DNA of 5,615 nt from Halanaerobiaceae bacterium (GCA_012521855.1 JAAYLO010000005.1:1-5615); one strand, 5' to 3'. Positions 1-5,516 are shown, counted from the stretch's first letter. Translations and numbers: made by a program. The notes: generated from the letters alone by a model not told the origin.

Positions 1-154
1 AAAATATCTGGATACCATCTTAATAACTTATGTACTTCTAAGGTATTACAAAATTATAAACTCATTGATACCATACTTTATCTTAATATTCTATATAAGC
101 TGCAAAATTCCTTTAAAATTTGATGAATTTTATGATAAGTACTTTCCTTCCCGC
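1..154. other. AT-rich intergenic region, no gene seen
   Basis: This stretch lies downstream of the metallophosphoesterase and has no open frame with a ribosome binding site on either strand. It contains an 8-base direct repeat GATACCAT (11-18 and 67-74), each copy followed at a different distance by CTTAATA (19-25 and 82-88). It also contains nested AT-rich inverted repeats: TATAAGC (94-100) with GCTTATA (153-159), enclosing AAAATTC (104-110) with GAATTTT (125-131). None has the GC-rich stem plus T-run expected of an intrinsic terminator, so the 3' end of the upstream operon is not clearly marked. A TATAAT hexamer on the minus strand (53-58) has no matching -35 box. Confidence 0.5.
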
Positions 155-883
155 TTATAATTCTATTATTTTCTTCGGGACAAAACCAAGGAAATCTGCA
201 CTGACCAGGTGGAATATTATACCCCATTTCTCGCCATTCAGGCTGATCTCATGGGCAGTCCCATGGAGGTGGCAGTAAACACAGATATCTATATCATATG
301 CCTTCAAAAGTTCAATAACTTCATTATAATTATGTTTTTCATCAACAGGCATATAATGCAGCATTACTATACGGAGATCAGCAGCACTGTCCATATCCTT
401 CAGTGACATCTCCAGGCGGATGAGTTCCCTATTATATATTTTCCTGTCCTGTTCAGTGAATTGAAAATCATTTGGCACAATCCAGCCCCTGCTCCCGCCG
501 ATGGCCGTATTCCGGAAAGAGAAACTGTCATTCTGAATCAGGATACAATCCTCAGGAAAGACAGAACGGAGCTTCGAGATTCTCTGCCACCAGTAGTCGT
601 GATTTCCCCTGACAAAGAGCTTTCTGCCAGGGAGCCTTTTTATAAAATCCAGGTCAGGCTCCAGTTCTTCCATTGTGGAGGCCCAGGATATATCACCGGG
701 AACAAGTACAATATCATCACCTTGCACAATATTATTCCAATTTATATAGATTTTATAACAGTGGTCTTCCCATACAGCCCCAAAAATACCCATGGGCTTA
801 TATTCCTCAAGCCCGTCCCAGTCCTCTGGATTGACTGCTTTCTTTAATGACAGATGAAGATCCCCAATGGCATAGATATTCAT
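155..883 (-). CDS. Calcineurin-like metallophosphoesterase (COG1768-like)
   Basis: A predicted cytoplasmic phosphohydrolase of the dinuclear-metal calcineurin-like fold. From the chosen ATG it is 242 residues. The ordered metal and active-site motifs are all visible: GDLH (D8, H10), GDIS (D64), GNHD (N94, H95), LHY (H176) and HLH (H205, H207). IYAIGDLHLS at the start, GDISWA and GNHDYWW resemble the small COG1768 family; its substrate is not known to me. The longest frame begins at a GTG (890-892), but the only Shine-Dalgarno-like sequence, AAGGA at 894-898, is one base from that GTG and ten from the ATG at 881-883. The ATG also gives the usual family N-terminus, so I chose it. The preceding beta-lactamase-fold gene ends at 889, so the two are probably co-transcribed and coupled. 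One oddity is Cys204, where the family motif GHxH normally has Gly. Fold and family are secure; the biological role is unknown. Confidence 0.88.
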   Translation of the reverse strand: MNIYAIGDLHLSLKKAVNPEDWDGLEEYKPMGIFGAVWEDHCYKIYINWNNIVQGDDIVLVPGDISWASTMEELEPDLDFIKRLPGRKLFVRGNHDYWWQRISKLRSVFPEDCILIQNDSFSFRNTAIGGSRGWIVPNDFQFTEQDRKIYNRELIRLEMSLKDMDSAADLRIVMLHYMPVDEKHNYNEVIELLKAYDIDICVYCHLHGTAHEISLNGEKWGIIFHLVSADFLGFVPKKIIEL

Positions 884-888
884 GGATT

Positions 889-1779
889 TCACATCCTTTT
901 CCAGCTAAGTATTCCTTCCTTAAAACCGTTCCTCACTACGTTTCTGCTGCAGAGAGAGGAGAGATAGGCCAGCACGGTTGTCCTTAAGAGGAAAAACTCC
1001 TGTACACTCATCGTATTTATCATGTATTTTGCAAAAAGTTCTTCCATCAATTCCTCTGTTGTTTTCTCCCTCACCAGAATTGACAGGATATCCTGCTCAA
1101 TCTTCCTCATTTTCTCAAGATTCAGCTCAACCTCCAGGGCTATGTCTCTTGTGGGAATGCCGTGTGATGGAATATAAAGCTCATATTCTGTCCCTGCAAG
1201 CAGTTCCAGGGCCCTGATGGAATTGTCCACGTCACATAAGAAGGGCAGTTTGTACCTTTTAAGGACATGTTCTGAGTAAAAGGCATCCCCGCAGAAGATA
1301 ATATCATTTACCACAACCCCGATATGTTCAGGGGAATGGCCGGCCAGGGTTAGGAAACTGATCTCCAGATCAGCAATCTTTATTTTCTCACCAGGGCTTA
1401 TAACCCTCGTCACCCTGGAAGGTGCGGCCAGCAAAAAGCGGTCTGTTATCTCCTTGATGGGTTTTGAGCCTGAAAAAAAGCAGAAAGATTCCAGGAAGGG
1501 GTTTTCAATAAAAAGACTCTCCTTATGGGTACTGATGATCTCGAGGCCATATTTTTTCTGTAGGTAATTATTCCCCCCGCAATGATCAGCATGAGAGTGG
1601 GCATTGATGATGACAGAAGGGGTAAGCCCCCTTTCCTCAAGCAGTCTGGAGATATGCCCTGCTGTCTTATCACCTTCCCCACTGTCTATCAACACCGTAT
1701 TAGCACCATTTTCTATGACACCTGTATTATTATAGCCTGCAATTATTGCTATATTTTTTCCGAGCTCCCTGTATTCCAT
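889..1779 (-). CDS. Metallo-beta-lactamase-fold hydrolase with helical C-terminal domain
   Basis: A 296-residue MBL-fold hydrolase without a signal peptide, so probably cytoplasmic. The full dinuclear metal set is present: HSHADH (H61, H63, D65, H66), H148 in AGHSPEH, D165 in CGDAFYSE and H206 in PSHG. This layout is that of glyoxalase-II/LACTB2-like hydrolases, a superfamily that includes thioesterases, lactonases and nucleases. The exact reaction cannot be read from the sequence. After the catalytic core (about 1-210), residues 215-296 look mainly helical and end in a basic stretch (CSRNVVRNGFKEGILSWKRM). This resembles the small helical or winged-helix tail seen in some MBL-fold proteins, but that comparison is inference. 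The ATG start is supported by AGGAGG at 1787-1792, seven bases upstream. The gene has its own promoter (1821-1849) beyond the uraA terminator. Its stop lies just upstream of the phosphoesterase ATG, suggesting a two-gene operon. Confidence 0.9.
   Translation of the reverse strand: MEYRELGKNIAIIAGYNNTGVIENGANTVLIDSGEGDKTAGHISRLLEERGLTPSVIINAHSHADHCGGNNYLQKKYGLEIISTHKESLFIENPFLESFCFFSGSKPIKEITDRFLLAAPSRVTRVISPGEKIKIADLEISFLTLAGHSPEHIGVVVNDIIFCGDAFYSEHVLKRYKLPFLCDVDNSIRALELLAGTEYELYIPSHGIPTRDIALEVELNLEKMRKIEQDILSILVREKTTEELMEELFAKYMINTMSVQEFFLLRTTVLAYLSSLCSRNVVRNGFKEGILSWKRM
894..898 (-). promoter_or_regulatory. Ribosome binding site deciding the phosphoesterase start
   Basis: AAGGA lies inside the last codons of the upstream gene. 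It is ten bases from ATG 881-883 but only one base from the in-frame GTG at 890-892. This spacing favours the ATG and a 242-residue product over 245 residues. Confidence 0.5.
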
Positions 1780-1786
1780 CTCCGCT

Positions 1787-1792
1787 CCTCCT
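1787..1792 (-). promoter_or_regulatory. Ribosome binding site of the MBL-fold gene
   Basis: A perfect AGGAGG seven bases before ATG 1777-1779 fixes the start of the 296-residue product. Confidence 0.8.
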
Positions 1793-1820
1793 CTGTTTTA
1801 CAACTCAGCTGTTACTTTAT

Positions 1821-1849
1821 ATTAAATCATATTCAGGAGCCATTATCAA
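1821..1849 (-). promoter_or_regulatory. Sigma-A-like promoter for the MBL-fold/phosphoesterase pair
   Basis: The -35 box TTGATA (1844-1849, 5/6 match) and -10 box TTTAAT (1821-1826, 5/6 match) are separated by 17 bases. They lie just beyond the uraA terminator and 41 bases before the MBL gene. Transcription would start near 1814. The placement between a terminator and a well-formed ribosome binding site supports it; the AT-rich context makes a chance match possible. Confidence 0.6.
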
Positions 1850-1859
1850 TAATAGATAT

Positions 1860-1889
1860 AAAAAAAGGATGCCCGGATGAGCATCCTTT
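1860..1889 (-). terminator. Intrinsic terminator of the pyrR–uraA operon
   Basis: On the minus strand, AAAGGATGC (1881-1889) pairs perfectly with GCATCCTTT (1864-1872) around an eight-base loop. A run of seven T (1860-1866) overlaps the end of the stem. It begins 23 bases after the uraA stop. The opposite strand has no T-run after the hairpin, so it is unidirectional. No PyrR-binding-loop sequence precedes it, so unlike the two hairpins upstream it is probably unconditional. Confidence 0.9.
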
Positions 1890-1912
1890 CATTAAATGAT
1901 CCAGAAGCAGAT

Positions 1913-3235
1913 TTATTCTTTGCCTTCTACTGTTTTTTCTTCTACCATCTTTTCTATATTCTCCGGGATCAAAAGATTCAGGAGAATACCGACAATTGCA
2001 CCAAGCCCCATACCGCTGAAACTCAGTTTCCAGATATTTATACTCACACCGCTCAGGGCAACAACCAGTATTACTGAGATTATTATCATATTGCGGCTAT
2101 TATTCAGGTCCACATTTTTCTCTCTCAGTGTACGTAAGCCCACAGTCGCAATCAGACCAAAGAGGATTATGGATATTCCGCCGATAACGGGGGAAGGAAT
2201 GGTCTGGATCAGGGCACCGAACTTGCCTATAAAGCTGAAACAGAGGACAAATACTGCAGCCAGGAAGACTATAAAGGGATTGCTGACCTTTGTAAGGGCA
2301 ATAACACCTGTGTTTTCACTATAGGTTGTATTGGGAGGCCCGCCCAGGAAACCTGCCAGTGATGTAGCAATACCGTCTCCTATAAGTGTCCTGTGGAGAC
2401 CCGGATCCTTGATAAAATCCTTGCCGGTTGTCCTTCCAATTGCCTCTATATCACCAAGGTGTTCAACAATTGTGGCAACAGCAAGAGGGGCAACCATGGA
2501 TATTGCATGTATGTTACCGCTGAATTTCGGGAAGGTAAATCCTGGAACTGCAAACCAGGCAGCCTCACGCACGGCTGAAAAATCAACCAGACCCTGGACC
2601 AGGGCAAATAAATATCCAACAATGAGACCGATCAGGATTGGAACAATCTTGAATATACCTTTAGCAAAGAGATATACCAGAATGACGGTTATCAGTGTAA
2701 CAAAAGCAGTGAGGGTATATTTTGCCTGTAATGCAAACATCTCTGCTTCAGAGAGTGTGATATCAACAGGGGCAGTGATATAATCCCTTACGGCACCGGA
2801 AAGGCCCAGCCCGATGGTTATAACTACAGGGCCAATGACAACAGGGGGAAGCATTTTCCTGAAAAAGCCCGGACCAATAAGCTTAATCAAAATAGCCATC
2901 ACCACATAAACCAGACCGGCCACTACTACCCCTGCCATGGCACCGGGGAGATTGGATTCCTTCGAAACCAATTGGGCCAGTACTCCAACAAAGACAAAAG
3001 AGGAGCCCAGATAAACGGGGACCTTACCCTTTGTAATTAAATGAAATACTATTGTACCCAGCCCGGACGTAAAAAGAGCCACAGCTGGATTCATACCTGT
3101 AAGAAGCGGTACCAGTACTGTAGCCCCGAACATGGCAAACATATGCTGGAAGGCCAGAAAGATGACTTCAGTCTTTGTCATATTGTTTTCCCTGATATCC
3201 AGCAGGTTTTCTTTTGTCTGAGAAATGAAATGCAT
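1913..3235 (-). CDS. uraA: Uracil permease (NCS2 family, UraA/PyrP-like)
   Basis: An inner-membrane nucleobase transporter, probably a uracil:proton symporter that feeds salvaged uracil to UMP synthesis. It is 440 residues, close to the family norm, and strongly hydrophobic, consistent with the 14-segment NCS2 fold. Family signatures seen: QHMFAMFGATVLVP (30-43), YLGSSFVFV (75-83), VEHLGD (257-262) and PPNTTYSENTG (300-310). By analogy with E. coli UraA, E258 and E307 correspond to the substrate-binding glutamates. I chose ATG 3233-3235 because AGGAGG (3243-3248) lies seven bases upstream, and the extra residues include LLDIREN, resembling the N-terminus of Bacillus PyrP. An internal Met19 would leave an unusually short N-terminus. 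The gene follows pyrR, with a PyrR-type attenuator filling the gap, so expression should fall when UMP is plentiful. In Bacillus nomenclature this is pyrP. Specificity for uracil rather than a purine or xanthine rests on the signatures plus the pyrR context. Confidence 0.95.
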   Translation of the reverse strand: MHFISQTKENLLDIRENNMTKTEVIFLAFQHMFAMFGATVLVPLLTGMNPAVALFTSGLGTIVFHLITKGKVPVYLGSSFVFVGVLAQLVSKESNLPGAMAGVVVAGLVYVVMAILIKLIGPGFFRKMLPPVVIGPVVITIGLGLSGAVRDYITAPVDITLSEAEMFALQAKYTLTAFVTLITVILVYLFAKGIFKIVPILIGLIVGYLFALVQGLVDFSAVREAAWFAVPGFTFPKFSGNIHAISMVAPLAVATIVEHLGDIEAIGRTTGKDFIKDPGLHRTLIGDGIATSLAGFLGGPPNTTYSENTGVIALTKVSNPFIVFLAAVFVLCFSFIGKFGALIQTIPSPVIGGISIILFGLIATVGLRTLREKNVDLNNSRNMIIISVILVVALSGVSINIWKLSFSGMGLGAIVGILLNLLIPENIEKMVEEKTVEGKE

Positions 3236-3242
3236 TTTAAAA

Positions 3243-3248
3243 CCTCCT
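3243..3248 (-). promoter_or_regulatory. Ribosome binding site of uraA
   Basis: A perfect AGGAGG seven bases before ATG 3233-3235, downstream of the attenuator terminator. It decides the upstream start over internal Met19. Confidence 0.85.
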
Positions 3249-3276
3249 CTTAATTAATATACCCATTATTATGCAC

Positions 3277-3312
3277 AAAAAAACCTTCTAACCGGCAACT
3301 GATAGAAGGTTT
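3277..3312 (-). terminator. Conditional terminator before uraA
   Basis: AAACCUUCUA (3303-3312) pairs with UAGAAGGUUU (3281-3290), a ten-base-pair stem with a 12-base loop, followed by a seven-U run (3277-3283). Its 5' arm and loop are also the 3' strand of the antiterminator, as expected for a regulated rather than constitutive terminator. Confidence 0.88.
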
Positions 3313-3366
3313 ATACTTATTTAAGTACTCCTTTTCAGCCTCACCGGACCAATCTTAAAGGAACCC
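3277..3366 (-). promoter_or_regulatory. PyrR-dependent attenuator between pyrR and uraA
   Basis: A cis-acting RNA element. The PyrR-binding loop GGUCCGGUGAGGCU (3337-3350) matches the known Bacillus consensus ARUCCNGNGAGGYU at all but the first base. A flanking CCUUU/AAAGG stem completes the anti-antiterminator. The competing antiterminator can be traced: CCGG (3344-3347) with CCGG (3292-3295), CUG (3336-3338) with CAG (3299-3301), and AAGG (3330-3333) with CCUU (3306-3309). It is capped by a small hairpin, UACUU with AAGUA. Forming it breaks both the PyrR loop and the terminator. In the established mechanism, PyrR with UMP stabilises the binding loop, so the terminator forms and uraA is switched off. 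The element starts about ten bases after the pyrR stop. Confidence 0.88.
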
Positions 3367-3375
3367 GATATTTAT

Positions 3376-3921
3376 TTAATTCAGGAGCAGGATACTGTCT
3401 TCCCCGTCAACCTCAACCAGGTTTACACTCACCACTTCATCACGGGAGGTGGGGAGGTTTTTTCCTACAAAATCGGCCCTGATGGGCAGCTCCCTGTGGC
3501 CGCGGTCAACAAGAATTGCCAGCTGGATGACACGGGGGCGTCCTAAATCGGTCAGGGCATCAAGGGCAGCCCTTACAGTCCTTCCGGTATAGAGTACATC
3601 ATCCACCAGTACGACCTTTTTCCCGCTGATATCAAATGGTATCTCCGTACTGTGGACAATGGGCTGCTGGGCAATCATGGACAGGTCGTCTCTATAGAGG
3701 GTTATATCAAGAATACCCACCGGAACCTCTACGCCTTCAAACTCCCTGATTTTCTCTGCCAGCCTCCTGGCCAGGGGCACCCCCCTGGTCCGGATCCCGA
3801 TGATGACCAGGTCTTCTATCCCCCTGTTCCTCTCAACAATCTCATGGGCAATTCTGGTCAGCGCCCGGCGAATCCCGTCTGCATCAACTATTTTTTTCTT
3901 TAGATTCAGCTCTTTTTCCAT
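3376..3921 (-). CDS. pyrR: PyrR, pyrimidine operon RNA-binding attenuator / uracil phosphoribosyltransferase
   Basis: A 181-residue cytoplasmic protein of the type I phosphoribosyltransferase fold, the usual PyrR length. The PRPP-binding signature VVLVDDVLYTGRT is at 103-115. Further family segments are IIGIRTRGVPLA (40-51), DITLYRDDL (72-80) and the C-terminal LPTSRDEVVSVNL (156-168). In Bacillus, PyrR binds UMP and then the pyr mRNA binding loop, favouring transcription termination; PRPP opposes this. It also has weak uracil phosphoribosyltransferase activity. The start is supported by AAAGGAG (3928-3934), six bases before the ATG. Two matching RNA target sites flank the gene (in its own leader and in the gap to uraA), which strongly supports the regulatory role and implies autoregulation. 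No residue expected in the PRPP loop is missing. The assignment is essentially certain; the extent of enzymatic UPRT activity is not readable from the sequence. Confidence 0.97.
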   Translation of the reverse strand: MEKELNLKKKIVDADGIRRALTRIAHEIVERNRGIEDLVIIGIRTRGVPLARRLAEKIREFEGVEVPVGILDITLYRDDLSMIAQQPIVHSTEIPFDISGKKVVLVDDVLYTGRTVRAALDALTDLGRPRVIQLAILVDRGHRELPIRADFVGKNLPTSRDEVVSVNLVEVDGEDSILLLN

Positions 3922-3931
3922 AAACCTCTCC

Positions 3932-3952
3932 TTTCCGCAGGTTCCCCGGAAA
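3932..3952 (-). other. Small hairpin touching the pyrR ribosome binding site
   Basis: Between the leader terminator and the pyrR start, UUUCCG (3947-3952) can pair with CGGAAA (3932-3937) around a nine-base loop. The 3' arm takes in the three A residues of the AAAGGAG ribosome binding site. The GGAG core stays free, so any effect on translation would be partial. The stem is visible; a function is inference. Confidence 0.35.
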
Positions 3953-3953
3953 C

Positions 3954-3986
3954 AAAAAAAACTCCCCGCTCTGTGAGCCAGGAGTT
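3954..3986 (-). terminator. Conditional terminator in the pyrR leader
   Basis: AACUCC (3981-3986) pairs with GGAGUU (3960-3965), with an inner GCUC/GAGC helix and an ACA loop, followed by an eight-U run (3954-3961). Its 5' half is also needed for the antiterminator. Confidence 0.88.
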
Positions 3987-4045
3987 ATTATTTAACCTTA
4001 TAACCGTCTCCTTATAAGCCTCACAGGGCTAATTTAAAAGAACCT
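3954..4045 (-). promoter_or_regulatory. PyrR-dependent attenuator in the pyrR leader
   Basis: A cis-acting RNA element in the 5' leader of pyrR. The PyrR-binding loop AGCCCUGUGAGGCU (4017-4030) fits the Bacillus consensus ARUCCNGNGAGGYU except for C at the third base. That change keeps pairing, because AGCC matches GGCU exactly. The competing antiterminator is strong: CUGUGAG (4020-4026) with CUCACAG (3971-3977), and AGGAG (4008-4012) with CUCCU (3980-3984). A short UUAU/AUAA pairing extends it. It uses bases from both the binding loop and the terminator, so the states are mutually exclusive. By the known mechanism, PyrR bound to UMP would favour termination and so limit synthesis of PyrR itself and of the downstream permease. 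Confidence 0.88.
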
Positions 4046-4057
4046 TTATTTGTGTAT

Positions 4058-4087
4058 ACTATATCAAAAAATAAGGTATATTGTCAA
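4058..4087 (-). promoter_or_regulatory. Sigma-A-like promoter of the pyrR–uraA operon
   Basis: A consensus -35 box TTGACA (4082-4087) and -10 box TATAGT (4058-4063, 5/6 match) are separated by 18 bases. The predicted start near 4051 lies just upstream of the attenuator, giving a leader of about 130 bases. The -35 box sits seven bases after the rluD stop codon, so pyrR can be transcribed independently of lspA–rluD. With no terminator in between, read-through from those genes is also possible. Confidence 0.82.
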
Positions 4088-4094
4088 GTATTTT

Positions 4095-5030
4095 TTAATC
4101 ATTCTTTCCCGGTCCGGCCCCCCTTATTTCATCAATCACTGCCAGAAAATCCCGGGGTAAGGGGGCCTTTATCTCCAGCCATTGCCCTGTTACGGGATGT
4201 TTAAAGCCAAGTATATAGGCATGGAGCATCTGCCTTACTGCTTTCAGCGGGTCATTTTTTTTCTTCCGGCCGTATTTACCGTCACCGAGTACCGGATAAC
4301 CAAGATATGAAAAATGTACCCTGATCTGATGAGTCCGCCCGGTCTCCAGTTTTACCTCCAGATAGGTATAGCCGTTGAACCTCTCAATTACCCTGAATTC
4401 TGATACTGCCCTCTTGCTGTTGTCCTTCCTTACAGCCATCCTCTTTCTTTCCAGAGGGTCCCTCCCGATAGGTGCATCAATAATCCCCTTCTCATGGGGA
4501 AGGCTGCCCTTGACTATGGTATGATATATTTTCAGTATCTCCCGGTTCCTGAACTGTTCCACCAGATTCCTGTGGCTTTTGTCGTTTTTCGCCACAATCA
4601 GGGCCCCCGAGGTATCCTTATCCAGTCTATGGACAATCCCCGGCCTTTTCTCGCCACTGATACCGGAGAGATTGTCAGTATAATGCAGGAGGCCGTTGAC
4701 CAGGGTGTTTTCCTGGTTGCCCGGTACCGGATGGACCACCAGTCCTGGAGGTTTGTTGACAAGGAGGATATCCTCATCTTCATACAGGATATCCAGTTCC
4801 ATCTCCACAGGCCTGATAGCTGTATCTTTCGGCTCAGGGACCTCCACATTTATACTGTCACCGGCCCTCAGCCTATAACCGGGCTTCCCGGCCTTGCCGT
4901 TAACGGTGATCAGGCCTTCATCGATGAGCTTCTGGATATAGGACCTGGAGAGCTCCTCCAGCTTTTCCGCCAGATATCTATCCAGCCTTTTCCCCTTTTC
5001 TTCTTCATTGATGAGGAGTGTCTGTTTCAT
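4095..5030 (-). CDS. rluD: RluA/RluD-family 23S rRNA pseudouridine synthase
   Basis: Converts specific uridines in large-subunit rRNA to pseudouridine. From the chosen ATG it is 311 residues, typical for RluD. An S4-type RNA-binding domain is at the N-terminus (about 15-65, with RLDRYLAEKL and SRSYIQKLIDEGLITVNGK). The catalytic domain follows, with YEDEDILLVNKPPGLVVHP (83-101), the signature HRLDKDTSG (134-142) containing the catalytic Asp137, and LETGRTHQIRVHF (228-240). The frame opens at a GTG (5037-5039), but GAGGG at 5039-5043 lies eight bases before ATG 5028-5030 and overlaps the GTG, so the ATG is favoured. The start lies inside the end of lspA (26-base overlap), implying translational coupling. 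The B. subtilis counterpart in the same position is ylyB. Family is certain; whether the target positions are those of E. coli RluD (1911/1915/1917) is inferred only. Confidence 0.94.
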   Translation of the reverse strand: MKQTLLINEEEKGKRLDRYLAEKLEELSRSYIQKLIDEGLITVNGKAGKPGYRLRAGDSINVEVPEPKDTAIRPVEMELDILYEDEDILLVNKPPGLVVHPVPGNQENTLVNGLLHYTDNLSGISGEKRPGIVHRLDKDTSGALIVAKNDKSHRNLVEQFRNREILKIYHTIVKGSLPHEKGIIDAPIGRDPLERKRMAVRKDNSKRAVSEFRVIERFNGYTYLEVKLETGRTHQIRVHFSYLGYPVLGDGKYGRKKKNDPLKAVRQMLHAYILGFKHPVTGQWLEIKAPLPRDFLAVIDEIRGAGPGKND

Positions 5031-5463
5031 TTTTACCACCCTCAGATCTCCAGATATATATGATGAAAAGGCCTGTCCCTATACAGACCAGGACATCAGC
5101 CAGGTTAAAAACAGGCCAGACCCGGAAATCCAGATAATCTATAACATATGAAAGCCTTATCCGGTCCAGCAGGTTGCCCAGGGCCCCGGCTGTTATAAGC
5201 CCCAGGGAAAATTCCAGCAGCCTTGAATCCCTTTGGCGGTAACGGTAAATGAAGATTCCAATCAGGATAAGTGAGCTGATTACAATCAGAAGATACCTCT
5301 TTCCGGCCAGAATCCCGAAACCTGCACCCGTATTCCTGACATATGTAAAGTGAAAGATATCATTGATGACAGGAATGGAATCACCTGGCAGCATATTCCC
5401 TGCAACTATCATTTTTATCAACTGGTCAAGAAGTAGAAATATAAAGATAATAAGATAGAACAT
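5005..5463 (-). CDS. lspA: Lipoprotein signal peptidase (signal peptidase II)
   Basis: An inner-membrane aspartic protease that removes signal peptides from diacylglyceryl-modified prolipoproteins. It is 152 residues, the usual size, with four hydrophobic segments (about 2-20, 56-74, 84-100 and 117-138). Conserved boxes are present: DQ (D13), VRNTGAGFGIL (42-52), AGALGNLLDRI (92-102) with catalytic Asp100, and FNLAD (119-123) with catalytic Asp123. The second box reads GAGF where GAAF is commonest, a mild variation. The start ATG 5461-5463 is preceded by AGGGG at about ten bases, a rather loosely spaced ribosome binding site, and a promoter lies just upstream. The hydrophilic tail (EGGKNETDTPHQ) overlaps the start of the pseudouridine synthase gene. 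The lspA–rluD–pyrR order is as in Bacillus. Confidence 0.96.
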   Translation of the reverse strand: MFYLIIFIFLLLDQLIKMIVAGNMLPGDSIPVINDIFHFTYVRNTGAGFGILAGKRYLLIVISSLILIGIFIYRYRQRDSRLLEFSLGLITAGALGNLLDRIRLSYVIDYLDFRVWPVFNLADVLVCIGTGLFIIYIWRSEGGKNETDTPHQ

Positions 5464-5483
5464 GTCGTGATTACCCCTACATT

Positions 5484-5512
5484 ATTGTAGCATGGAATAC
5501 ATAAAACAACAA
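5484..5512 (-). promoter_or_regulatory. Possible extended -10 promoter for lspA–rluD
   Basis: A -10 box TACAAT (5484-5489, 5/6 match) preceded by TGC, giving the extended -10 form, has a weak -35 box TTGTTG (5507-5512) 17 bases away. The predicted start near 5477 would leave a leader of only about 15 bases and would put the AGGGG element at the very 5' end of the mRNA. lspA may therefore also depend on transcription from upstream. Confidence 0.45.
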
Positions 5513-5516
5513 CACC

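Noticed and set aside
104..131. AAAATTC/GAATTTT hairpin as terminator of the hydrolase operon
   Set aside because: The stem has one G-C pair, the loop is 14 bases and there is no following T-run on the minus strand.
890..892. GTG start for the phosphoesterase, overlapping the MBL gene stop by four bases
   Set aside because: The only Shine-Dalgarno-like sequence is one base away from it and ten from the ATG at 881-883; family members begin at the equivalent of the ATG.
2331..2783. A 150-codon plus-strand open frame opposite uraA, with other plus-strand frames at 461-847 and 1582-1899
   Set aside because: All are antisense to, or mostly overlap, well-supported minus-strand genes and show no protein family features.
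5037..5039. GTG start for the pseudouridine synthase
   Set aside because: It falls within the GAGGG-type ribosome binding site that is correctly spaced for ATG 5028-5030.
4494..5063. A 189-codon open frame on the plus strand opposite rluD
   Set aside because: It lies entirely antisense to a clearly recognised pseudouridine synthase and the end of lspA, has no recognisable domain, and reflects codon bias of the real gene.
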